From positions 992,001 to 1,056,000 of the forward strand of contig OZ244807.1 in assembly GCA_965220185.1 (NCBI GenBank): 64,000 nucleotides of DNA, written 5' to 3'. A program made the position numbers and the translations under genes. Below the pieces are notes generated by a model. It did not search any database, was not told the origin of the DNA, and worked only from the letters and a program-made list of their open reading frames with translations. Source of the stretch: Azotimanducus sp965220185 (GTDB taxonomy: Bacteria; Pseudomonadota; Gammaproteobacteria; Pseudomonadales; Azotimanducaceae). Below are positions 26,907-34,921 of this stretch, piece by piece (position 1 is the stretch's first letter; each line of letters opens with the position of its first letter).

Positions 26907-28079
26907 ATGTCACAATTATTTGTTGTAGAAGATCCGGAACCTCGCAAGGCCGTCATCAAAGTGATGGGCGTTGGCGGCGGCGGCGGTAACGCTATCAATC
27001 ATATGTATAGCAAGGGGGAGTCCGAGGTGAGTTATCTCGCCCTCAATACGGATTCCGGTCATCTGGGCACTTTGAGTGTGCCTACATTACCGCTTGGTAT
27101 GCATCGGGAAGCTGGATTGGGTGCGGGCGCCGACCCGGAGCGGGGGCGCGATGCGGCGCACCAGTCGGAGCACGAAATTGAATCGCATCTCGATCAGGTG
27201 GACATGCTGTTCATCGCCGCCGGCATGGGCGGCGGCACGGGCACAGGCGCGGCGCCGGTGGTCGCCGAGCTGGCGCGCAAGCGCGGGATACTGACCGTGG
27301 CGGTGGTCACCAAGCCGTTCAGTTGGGAGCTTCCAGCGCGCAAGAAGATCGCCGAGGAAGGGATTGAAAAGCTCTGTACGAAGGTTGATTCGATCATCAC
27401 AATCAGCAACGACAAACTCAGCGAGACGCACAGCGATCAGCGCATGGAAGACGCCTTCGCGCGCGCAAACGATATCCTGTGTACAGCGGTCGGAGGCATC
27501 TCTGACCTTGTGATGAAGACCGGTCGTATTAACGTGGATTTTGCGGACCTATCACGCATCATGCGTGGCGGCGGCAAAGCGTTGATCGGTGTCGGCGAGG
27601 CCTTTGAAGCCAATCGTGCCAAGGATGCGATGACCGCTGCCATGTCGAGTCCGCTTCTTGAAAACGTCGATATGAAAGGTTCGACGGGGCTCCTGGTCAA
27701 CGTCACGTCTGGGCGCGACCTGACCCTGCAGGAATTCACCCAGATCAACGGTATCGCCGGAGAAATTGCCTGCGAATCGGCGCAGCTCATTGCTGGATGG
27801 GTTGTGGATGAGGAAATGGAAGGTTCGGTGCGGGTGACGCTCGTGGTCACCATCCCAAGTCCGGAGGCCAACTATCAGCCAGTGATCGACAAGATCTCAC
27901 GCGACGGCACCGGTGCGCGAGATTACTCCAAGCTCGAAACACCTATCACCAATCGCACGCCGATTCATGTGCCCTCAAAAATCGAGAACGCACCGAGCCG
28001 ACCGCTGCGCGCGCAAAATGGCGCCACAGAACCTGTCGAGCCGGAGTGGACAAACATTCAGGCATACGTGAGCCGGTAG
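26907..28079 (+). CDS. ftsZ: Cell division protein FtsZ
   Basis: A 390-residue tubulin-like GTPase that forms the division ring. MGVGGGGGNAINHM and AGMGGGTGTGAAPVVAELA (GGGTGTG at about 108) bind GTP, and INVDFADLSRIM is the T7 synergy loop. AGGAGG precedes the ATG by about 9 bases. Two regions deviate: the stretch usually reading TrGLGAG is REAGLGAG, and the C-terminal peptide that normally ends near IPAFLR is WTNIQAYVSR, so binding of FtsA or ZipA may differ. It is the last gene of the cluster, and lpxC does not follow. Confidence 0.96.
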   Translation: MSQLFVVEDPEPRKAVIKVMGVGGGGGNAINHMYSKGESEVSYLALNTDSGHLGTLSVPTLPLGMHREAGLGAGADPERGRDAAHQSEHEIESHLDQVDMLFIAAGMGGGTGTGAAPVVAELARKRGILTVAVVTKPFSWELPARKKIAEEGIEKLCTKVDSIITISNDKLSETHSDQRMEDAFARANDILCTAVGGISDLVMKTGRINVDFADLSRIMRGGGKALIGVGEAFEANRAKDAMTAAMSSPLLENVDMKGSTGLLVNVTSGRDLTLQEFTQINGIAGEIACESAQLIAGWVVDEEMEGSVRVTLVVTIPSPEANYQPVIDKISRDGTGARDYSKLETPITNRTPIHVPSKIENAPSRPLRAQNGATEPVEPEWTNIQAYVSR

Positions 28080-28143
28080 ATATCGAAAGGGAAACACGGC
28101 GCATGACTGGTGGAAACCAGGATTTCCTAAATAGCAAAGGGCT

Positions 28144-28440
28144 TCAAGAGGCGGTCACACGAATGGCCTCAATCTCCGCAAAGTCGCTAATTTGCCTTAA
28201 TCGTGGCAATATGTCGCTCTGCAAATATCGGAGTCTTGTGGCGACCGATGCGTTTTCAGCGAGCAGAACGAGGGTATTCCCGTCATGACCGGCGACTCGA
28301 CATTGGTGGGCAATTCGCGCTGGCAGGAATGCGCGCAGCTCTTCTGTCATATCATCGAGCCGCTCAGCCTCACCCAAGAGGCGGCAGAGCGCGCTGCCGC
28401 TTTTTCGACTTGGTTTAAGTAGGTTGCCTATGGGGCGCAC
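28144..28440 (-). CDS. dciA: DUF721-family protein, probable helicase loader DciA
   Basis: About 98 residues. A N-terminal LLKPSRKSGSAL is followed by a KH-like domain (LRAFLPARIAHQCRVAGHDG, LVLLAENASVATRLRYLQ), typical of DUF721. DciA assists loading of DnaB in many bacteria. Relatives have it divergent from the M23 gene between lpxC and secA, the same place as here. The best start is a GTG at 28440, which overlaps the divergent M23 start by 11 bases, so the true start may be different. Confidence 0.7.
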   Translation of the reverse strand: MRPIGNLLKPSRKSGSALCRLLGEAERLDDMTEELRAFLPARIAHQCRVAGHDGNTLVLLAENASVATRLRYLQSDILPRLRQISDFAEIEAIRVTAS

Positions 28441-29431
28441 GGTCAAGAAAAAGCTCAGTAGTTTATTTCGAGCGCCAGTGTACATTGTGCTGGTGAGCGA
28501 CGCCGATGGTCGCAGGCTGTCATTGCGCGTGACGCCCGTCATCTTGCAGCTCGTGCTAGTGGTTGCCATCGGTGCGCTCATCGCGTTTGTGACGGCGCTC
28601 AGCGTCATCGGCACCCACTACGATGGCCCGATTGCGAGCGCCACACAGTTTGATGCGTGGGAGACGAGCATTCAAGAGCAGAAGCTCGCGCTCGACACCC
28701 TCCGCCGCGAGTCCTATTTGGACATCGAAAGCGTGGTGATGCGGGTCGAGGCGTTGCAAAAGGGACTCGCCGGCATTGAATCCTTGGGCACTCGCATGTT
28801 CGACGAGGCGGGCATCGAGACCGATGAATTTGACATTCAGCATTCGCGAATCGGCGGCGTTGGTGGACCTGTGTCGCAAGGCGCGGAAGACGACGAAGCG
28901 CGTCCTGTGGACGCCGAGGAAATTGAATCGACGGTGGCTTCGCTTGAAGAAATGCGCACGACGTTGGAAGTGCGCGAGCGGCAACTCTCAGTGCTACGCG
29001 AGCTTGTCCTCGGCGCTTCATCCGAGCACATCGAAGACAAGGTGAGCGGCAAGCCTGTCAAAAGCGGTTGGATATCTTCGAGCTATGGTCGTCGTAAGGA
29101 CCCCATTACCAAGGCGCCCGCGTTTCATAACGGGATGGACTTTGGTGCGCGCTACGGGTCGGCGATTATTGCCACGGGTGTTGGCGTGGTGACCTTCGCC
29201 GGACGCGACAGATCCTACGGCAACTATGTTGAAATCTCGCACGGCGATGGTTTGAAGACGCTGTATGCCCATGCAGGCAGGATTCGCGTGGCTCCCGGTG
29301 ATGTCGTCGAAAAAGGTCAAGTGATTGGTGAAGTCGGCGATACTGGCCGCAGCACCGGACCGCACGTGCATTACGAGGTGATTCACGATGGCAAGCGACT
29401 TAATCCGTGGCGTTTTGTGCATTCTTCCTAA
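28430..29431 (+). CDS. M23-family (LytM-like) peptidase
   Basis: A 333-residue protein with a cytoplasmic basic N-terminus, one membrane helix (about 36-60), a coiled-coil region (about 75-195, with a Glu-rich linker) and a C-terminal LytM domain. Zinc ligands are visible in HNGMDFG and in the HVHYE motif (GRSTGPHVHYEV). Such proteins hydrolyse peptidoglycan cross-links or regulate amidases. It lies between the DciA-like gene and secA, the common order in gammaproteobacteria. A TTG at 28424 is an alternative start. Confidence 0.9.
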   Translation: MGRTVKKKLSSLFRAPVYIVLVSDADGRRLSLRVTPVILQLVLVVAIGALIAFVTALSVIGTHYDGPIASATQFDAWETSIQEQKLALDTLRRESYLDIESVVMRVEALQKGLAGIESLGTRMFDEAGIETDEFDIQHSRIGGVGGPVSQGAEDDEARPVDAEEIESTVASLEEMRTTLEVRERQLSVLRELVLGASSEHIEDKVSGKPVKSGWISSSYGRRKDPITKAPAFHNGMDFGARYGSAIIATGVGVVTFAGRDRSYGNYVEISHGDGLKTLYAHAGRIRVAPGDVVEKGQVIGEVGDTGRSTGPHVHYEVIHDGKRLNPWRFVHSS

Positions 29432-29512
29432 CGAGCTCGCAAAACAATTAAAATTGGCAGGCGGCGGAATGCCCTCCGCCTCCGCCAATAAGCACACAAT
29501 CACCACGGTCAC

Positions 29513-32284
29513 ATGATGAACGGTTTGCTACGCCGCCTCGTAGGTTCCAAGAACGAACGCGAACTCAAGCGCATGCGCGCGAGTGCCGAGCGCATCAACG
29601 AGCTCGAGAGCACGTTCAAGGCGCAGTCGAGCGATCAGCTTGCCCAGATTGGACCGGCGCTCAAAGCGCGCATCGCCGAGGGCGAGCCGGTCGATGCGCT
29701 GCTGCCCGAGTGCTTCGCTGCCGTGCGCGAGTCTGCGCATCGCTTTCTTGCCATGCGTCACTTTGACGTGCAGCTCTTGGGCGGCATTGCCCTGCATGAA
29801 GGTCGCATCGCCGAGATGCGTACCGGTGAAGGCAAGACGCTCGTCGCGACATTGCCTGCGGCGCTCAATGCACTTTCCGGCGACAACGTTCACCTCGTCA
29901 CTGTGAATGACTATCTCGCGCGCCGCGATGCCGAATGGATGGCGCCAGCCTACCGCGGCATCGGCCTTGAAGTCGGCGTCATTCAATCCGGGCAAAGCGC
30001 GCAGGAGAAGCGCGTTGCCTATGCCGCTGACATCACCTACGGCACCAACAACGAATTCGGCTTTGACTACCTGCGCGACAACATGGCGTTTTCGGCGTCT
30101 GAGCGCGTGCAGCGTGGACTCAAGTACGCGATTGTCGATGAAGTTGATTCGATTCTGATTGACGAGGCGCGCACGCCACTGATTATTTCTGGCCCGGCAG
30201 AGCGCAGCACCGAACTCTATGTGCGCATGAACGAGATCGCGCCACGGCTCAAGCGCCAACTTGGGGGCACCTCGGACGATGATCCGGTCATAGAAGAAGG
30301 CGACTTCCTTCTTGATGAGAAGAACCGTCAGGTCGAGCTCACCGAGCGCGGTCATTCGTTTGTCGAAGAACGCCTGCAGCGGCTTGGTCTGCTCGCCGCC
30401 GACGACAGCCTCTATGGCGCGCACAACTTGGCGCTGTTGCATCATGTACACACAGCGCTGAAGGCGCATGTGCTCTTCAAGCGCGATGTCGAATACATCG
30501 TGCAGGACGGCCAGATCGTCATTGTTGACGAGCACACTGGCAGAACCATGCCGGGGCGCCGCTGGTCGGACGGCATCCATCAGGCCGTTGAGGCCAAGGA
30601 AGGGGTTGCCATACAGCAGGAAAGCCAAACGCTTGCTTCGACCACGTTCCAGAACTACTTTCGCCTCTTTGACAAGCTCGCCGGCATGACTGGCACGGCG
30701 GACACCGAAGCCTTTGAGTTCAAGCAGATCTATGGCCTTGATGTGGTGGTGGTACCGACCCACATGCCGATGATCCGAGATGATCGAAACGATCTTGTCT
30801 TCTGTACAGAAGCCGAGAAGTTCGATGCCATCATCGAGGACGTGCTCGATTGCCGCGAGCGCGGTCAACCCGTCCTGGTCGGCACGGTGTCGATCGAATC
30901 TTCCGAGCGCCTATCACGCGAGCTCTCCAAGCGCAAGATTCCGCACAAGGTGCTCAATGCCAAGCATCACGAGAAGGAAGCCGAGGTCGTTGCGCAGGCA
31001 GGTCGCAAGGGGGCGGTGACGATCGCCACCAACATGGCGGGTCGCGGCACGGATATTGTGCTCGGCGGCAATCCGCAGGTGCTGTGCGAGGGGGAAAGCA
31101 TGAGCGAAGCCGAGCGGGCGCGAGCGCGGCAAGTATGGGAGGAAGAACACGCCGCGGTGCTCGCCGCTGGCGGCCTGCACATCGTTGGCACCGAGCGGCA
31201 CGAATCGAGGCGCATCGACAACCAGCTTCGCGGGCGCTCAGGCCGGCAAGGCGACCCAGGCTCGTCGGCTTTCTATTTGTCGCTCGAAGACAACCTCATG
31301 CGCATCTTCCTGTCGCCGCGAATGCGGGAGATGTTCGTCTCCCTCGCTGGCTCAAGTGGCGAGTCGATTTCGCACCGTTCGCTTGACAAGTCGATCGAGC
31401 GGGCACAGCGCAAAGTCGAAGGTCGCAACTTCGACGTGCGCAAGAACCTGCTTGAGTTTGACGATGTCGCCAATGATCAGCGCCAGGTCATATATACGCA
31501 GCGCAACGAACTCATGGAATCGGAGAGTGTTTCTGAAACGGTGGACCTCATTCTCGATGAAGTGGTCGAGAATCTCGTCCTCTCCCATGTGCCGCGCGAG
31601 AGCATTGAAGAGCAGTGGGATATTGAAGGCCTGCAGCAGGTGTTGCGCAATGATCTGGCTGTCGATTTGCCAGTCGCCGACTGGGTGCGGAGCGAGCCAG
31701 AACTCATCTCCGAAGACATACTCGAACGCATTCGGCACAGCTCGCGTGAGCGCTACGCTAAGCGCAAGCAGGATTGGGAGGCAGTCGGCATTGAGCCCAA
31801 CCTGGTCGAGAAGCAGATCATGCTGCAAGTGCTTGATCAGCGCTGGAAGGAGCATCTCGCCAACATGGACTTTCTGCGCCAAGGCATACACCTGCGCGCC
31901 TATGCGCAGAAGCAGCCGAAGCAGGAGTACAAGCGCGAGTCCTTCGAGCTGTTCTCAGAGCTGCTCGACAACATCAAGTTTGACTTTGTGCGTTTGATTA
32001 CGCGCCTCAAGATCGAGCCGCGCGAGGATATTGAAGCGCGCGAACGCGAACGGCGTAGCGCCGCGAGCGCTTCCATGCGCTATTCACATGCAGCGCCGGA
32101 GGTCGGCGATGAAGCCGGCAGGAAACGTACCCCTGTGAGGCAGCGCAAGGCACCATCAAATGTCGCGAGCTTCGCCCGCTCGACGCGAAAAATTGGCCGC
32201 AACGAGCCCTGTCCCTGCGGTTCCGGGCGCAAGTACAAGCAGTGTCACGGCCGGGTGGACAATGTAGAGCAGCAAGCATCATGA
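29513..32284 (+). CDS. secA: Preprotein translocase ATPase SecA
   Basis: A 923-residue motor that drives proteins through SecYEG. RTGEGKTLVATLPA is Walker A near 103, VDEVDSILIDEARTP is motif II, and MAGRGTDIVLGGNP and LRGRSGRQGDPG are the second helicase domain. The C-terminal zinc finger EPCPCGSGRKYKQCHG is complete. The 81 bases before the gene hold GGCGGA/TCCGCC repeats that could pair; no secM is present. It overlaps argJ by four bases. Confidence 0.98.
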   Translation: MMNGLLRRLVGSKNERELKRMRASAERINELESTFKAQSSDQLAQIGPALKARIAEGEPVDALLPECFAAVRESAHRFLAMRHFDVQLLGGIALHEGRIAEMRTGEGKTLVATLPAALNALSGDNVHLVTVNDYLARRDAEWMAPAYRGIGLEVGVIQSGQSAQEKRVAYAADITYGTNNEFGFDYLRDNMAFSASERVQRGLKYAIVDEVDSILIDEARTPLIISGPAERSTELYVRMNEIAPRLKRQLGGTSDDDPVIEEGDFLLDEKNRQVELTERGHSFVEERLQRLGLLAADDSLYGAHNLALLHHVHTALKAHVLFKRDVEYIVQDGQIVIVDEHTGRTMPGRRWSDGIHQAVEAKEGVAIQQESQTLASTTFQNYFRLFDKLAGMTGTADTEAFEFKQIYGLDVVVVPTHMPMIRDDRNDLVFCTEAEKFDAIIEDVLDCRERGQPVLVGTVSIESSERLSRELSKRKIPHKVLNAKHHEKEAEVVAQAGRKGAVTIATNMAGRGTDIVLGGNPQVLCEGESMSEAERARARQVWEEEHAAVLAAGGLHIVGTERHESRRIDNQLRGRSGRQGDPGSSAFYLSLEDNLMRIFLSPRMREMFVSLAGSSGESISHRSLDKSIERAQRKVEGRNFDVRKNLLEFDDVANDQRQVIYTQRNELMESESVSETVDLILDEVVENLVLSHVPRESIEEQWDIEGLQQVLRNDLAVDLPVADWVRSEPELISEDILERIRHSSRERYAKRKQDWEAVGIEPNLVEKQIMLQVLDQRWKEHLANMDFLRQGIHLRAYAQKQPKQEYKRESFELFSELLDNIKFDFVRLITRLKIEPREDIEARERERRSAASASMRYSHAAPEVGDEAGRKRTPVRQRKAPSNVASFARSTRKIGRNEPCPCGSGRKYKQCHGRVDNVEQQAS

Positions 32285-33468
32285 ACACCATTCGTGGTTG
32301 CAAGCTCGGTACAGGCCGAGGCGCCATTTCTGCATCCATGTCCTACCAAGGTCGCGATGATGTGCTGGTGATGGTGTTCGATGCGGGTACGTCGGCCGCT
32401 GGCGTGTTCACGCAGAACGGCTTTCGTGCGCCGCCGGTGGACATCGCCGAAGCGAGACTGGCGAGCGGCAAGGTGCGTGCCTTGCTTGTGAATGCTGGCA
32501 ACGCGAATGCGGCCACGGGCGTGGAAGGGTACCGAAAAGCCGAACAATGCTGCGCGATTGTCGGGCAAGCGCTCGGCATCGATGCTGAATCGGTGCTGCC
32601 CTTCTCGACAGGCGTCATCGGCGAGCAGCTCCCTATGGACGCCATGCGTTCAGGCATTCACGCCGCTCTGTCTAGTCTCTCCGATGCCGCTTGGCAGGAC
32701 GCTGCGAAAGCGATCATGACCACGGACACCGTGCCCAAATATAAGTTTCAGGAAGTTTCGGTGGGTGGGAGCGAGATCGGTATCGCTGGCATCGCCAAGG
32801 GTGCTGGCATGATGGCCCCGAACATGGCGACCATGCTTGCGTTTCTGGTCACCGATGCCCGCATCGAGCAGAATCTGCTTAAACTTCGCTTCGCGTTGCT
32901 TGCGGACGAGTCCTTCAACCGCGTGACAGTTGATGGCGACACCTCCACCAACGATGCCTGCATCCTGGTGGCGACCGGCGCATCGGGTGTCGAAATCGAC
33001 GAGCACGCGCATGAGTTCTGGCGGGCGCTTGAAGACGTGATGCAAACGCTGGCAAGCGCGCTCATCGCAGATGCCGAGGGGGGCACAAAGTTCGTGCGAG
33101 TCATCGTTGAAGGTGGGCGCAGCACCGAAGAGAGCGGGCGCGTCGCAAGAAGCATCGCCGAATCACCGCTCGTCAAGACCGCCTTCTTTGCGCAAGACCC
33201 GAACTGGGGACGCATTTGCATGGCGATCGGCAACGCCGGACTCGAAGACTTCGATCAATCGCTGGTGGACATTTCAATCGGCGATGCTCCGGTCATGGCC
33301 GCGGGCGTGGCGAGCGGCGCTTACGATGAAGCGGCAGCGCGCCGGGTGATGCAATCGGACAAATATGACGTGTGCGTCTCGCTTGGGAGAGGCTCGGCAA
33401 GCAGCGAGATGCTGACGAGTGATTTTTCGCATGAATATGTCACAATAAACGCTGACTACAGGACGTGA
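32281..33468 (+). CDS. argJ: Bifunctional glutamate N-acetyltransferase/ornithine acetyltransferase
   Basis: A 395-residue enzyme of arginine synthesis that moves the acetyl group from acetylornithine to glutamate. The precursor cleaves itself before the Thr in GAGMMAPNMATMLAFL (Thr184), which then acts as nucleophile. DGDTSTNDA and QDPNWGRICMAIGNAG are further conserved blocks. Whether it also uses acetyl-CoA cannot be read from the sequence. The start overlaps the end of secA, as in many gammaproteobacteria. Confidence 0.96.
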   Translation: MNTIRGCKLGTGRGAISASMSYQGRDDVLVMVFDAGTSAAGVFTQNGFRAPPVDIAEARLASGKVRALLVNAGNANAATGVEGYRKAEQCCAIVGQALGIDAESVLPFSTGVIGEQLPMDAMRSGIHAALSSLSDAAWQDAAKAIMTTDTVPKYKFQEVSVGGSEIGIAGIAKGAGMMAPNMATMLAFLVTDARIEQNLLKLRFALLADESFNRVTVDGDTSTNDACILVATGASGVEIDEHAHEFWRALEDVMQTLASALIADAEGGTKFVRVIVEGGRSTEESGRVARSIAESPLVKTAFFAQDPNWGRICMAIGNAGLEDFDQSLVDISIGDAPVMAAGVASGAYDEAAARRVMQSDKYDVCVSLGRGSASSEMLTSDFSHEYVTINADYRT

Positions 33469-33477
33469 TCCCTGCGG

Positions 33478-33705
33478 ATGAGCGATAGCATCATAAGTAG
33501 AAGCTCCGCAATTCTGGGCGGAACGCCGGTTTTCGCAGGCACTCGAGTGCCCATCCGCATTTTGATGGAGTATTTAGAGGCTGGCTACGACCTGGGCTAC
33601 TTTCTCGACCATTTCCCCTCCGTCACCCGCGAGCAAGCCGCTCAAACAATCGAATTAGCTGCGGAAAAACTGGTGGCAGACACAGAGCATGAAGCTGTTG
33701 CTTGA
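33478..33705 (+). CDS. DUF433 protein, probable antitoxin
   Basis: A 75-residue protein with the DUF433 signature (ILGGTPVFAGTRVPIRILMEYL, then a helix-turn-helix-like PSVTREQAAQTIELA). Genes of this family stand before DUF5615 PIN-like genes, as here, and are thought to be antitoxins (VapB45-like). It overlaps the next gene by 17 bases and lies 9 bases after argJ, so it may be transcribed with it. Confidence 0.85.
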   Translation: MSDSIISRSSAILGGTPVFAGTRVPIRILMEYLEAGYDLGYFLDHFPSVTREQAAQTIELAAEKLVADTEHEAVA

Positions 33706-34051
33706 CGAATCTGTTGACCGTGCGTTGGCCGATCACTTCCCGGAACGATATGAAATCAAGACCGTGTCGGAAATGGGATGGTCTGGCACCAGCAATGGCG
33801 AGTTGCTTAGGATTGCGTCTGACGCTCGATTTGAAGCAGTGATCACCGTTGACAAGAATATTGAGTTCCAACAAAACCTGAGTAAATTGCCCATCGCAGT
33901 GATTGTCTTGATCACTCAGCGCAGTGTCATTGATTGTCTCAAGCCGTTCGTGCCGGAAGTGACGTCAGCCCTAGAAGCAGGGATTGGCAAGAAACTGATT
34001 AAGATTCAAGGACCTGAAAATATTGGTCGTGTCTCAGGCGGCTTTTTCTGA
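33689..34051 (+). CDS. DUF5615 PIN-like protein, probable toxin
   Basis: A 120-residue protein (MKLLLDESVDRALADHFP ... EAVITVDKNIEFQQN) with the acidic residues of a minimal PIN fold (D6, the EM after TVSE, and D in VDKN). Such proteins are expected to be ribonucleases held in check by the DUF433 partner. The length is typical. No promoter of its own is seen. Confidence 0.85.
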   Translation: MKLLLDESVDRALADHFPERYEIKTVSEMGWSGTSNGELLRIASDARFEAVITVDKNIEFQQNLSKLPIAVIVLITQRSVIDCLKPFVPEVTSALEAGIGKKLIKIQGPENIGRVSGGFF

Positions 34052-34116
34052 TCGCTGCGCAGCTACCTGCTCAGCGGCGGGAGATGGACGACGGACCCTG
34101 TTCTGTCGGGAGCCAG

Positions 34117-34664
34117 TCAGCGCAAACCGAACTCACCGGGTACACAACCATAGTTCGTATGGGCGAGGTCCAGATCCTTCTGCCAGTGCTGGAGGTTCAT
34201 CGTGATGAGTTCGGTGTTCTCCCCGAAGACCGCCACAAGACCCTGCTCCCAGGCATCCTCCGCGGGATCGCAAGCTCCGTTGCTCACCTGTTGATCGGTC
34301 AAACGACCAACACAGGCAGGGTTGGACGAACAGTAGGGAGTTCTGGGAAGAGGGTCACTGTCCTTGATCCAGATTCGTTGCGGACAGACTTGTCCCATGA
34401 CCGGGGTGTAGTAATAGCAGAGACGTGCACAGGGTGTGTGCGGGTATGTCGGGTTGACGATGTAGCGGGCGCTGCCTGCCGCAAAATCGCTGTCGTCGTC
34501 TGCTAGTTCATTTACTTTGCCTTTGTACTGGAAAGGCGCCTCGCAAGTTGATGTCGCTGTCACGGTTGCGGGCAGCCCCAGCATCAGGGGAAGCACCAGC
34601 AGTGTGGCGACAAGGGCCGTCAGGCGTTTTTTACGGGGGGGGGGGGGGGCAAAGTGATGATCAT
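34117..34664 (-). CDS. Secreted cysteine-rich protein, reading frame set by a poly-C tract
   Basis: The mature part, frame 34117-34596, is open and has nine cysteines (for example CARLCYYY, VCPQR, CDPAEDAWEQG). I do not recognise a family. Upstream the same frame reads RKKRLTALVATLLVLPLML and TVTA, a classic signal peptide. The only suitable ATG, at 34664, is separated from it by a run of 15 C (minus strand). As printed, ATG plus 15 C leads to a TGA; 13 or 16 C would give an in-frame precursor. The gene is thus either switched off by slippage or affected by a homopolymer read error. An AGGGA precedes the ATG. Confidence 0.6.
34635..34649. repeat. Homopolymeric G tract (15 bases)
   Basis: A run of 15 G on the plus strand is far longer than any other homopolymer I noticed. 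It lies five codons into a minus-strand gene for a secreted protein, between the ATG and the signal peptide. Tracts at such places are classic sites of slipped-strand phase variation. Confidence 0.85.
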
Positions 34665-34835
34665 GGTTAGATCCCTAGCGGTTGCGTCAGTGCCTCCATC
34701 TTACTGGATATGCGGCTTGAAGGCAAAGAGCTTTTTCAAACTGAGACACTACCTCAATATTTGACCTGTTGCCCGCATGTGTCAAAATAGCCGCCGACTA
34801 TAAGGACGTGAGCGGTTCGCGCTCTCGTCTTCCAT

Positions 34836-34911
34836 GCCGGAATAGCTCAGTCGGTAGAGCGACTGATTCGTAATCAGTAGGCCGGCGGTTCGATTCCGCC
34901 TTCCGGCACCA
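34836..34911 (+). tRNA. tRNA-Thr (anticodon CGT)
   Basis: A complete 76-base cloverleaf including CCA. The acceptor arms are GCCGGAA and TTCCGGC, the D-arm is AGCTCAGTCGGTAGAGC, the anticodon stem-loop is CTGATTCGTAATCAG with anticodon CGT (threonine, codon ACG), and the T-arm is GGCGGTTCGATTCCGCC. The AAA ATPase gene on the other strand ends 11 bases away. Confidence 0.96.
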
Positions 34912-34921
34912 ACCCCCGCGG

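Noticed and set aside
29528..30868. A 446-codon open frame antisense to secA
   Set aside because: SecA is complete and conserved in the other direction; the antisense frame shows no domain.
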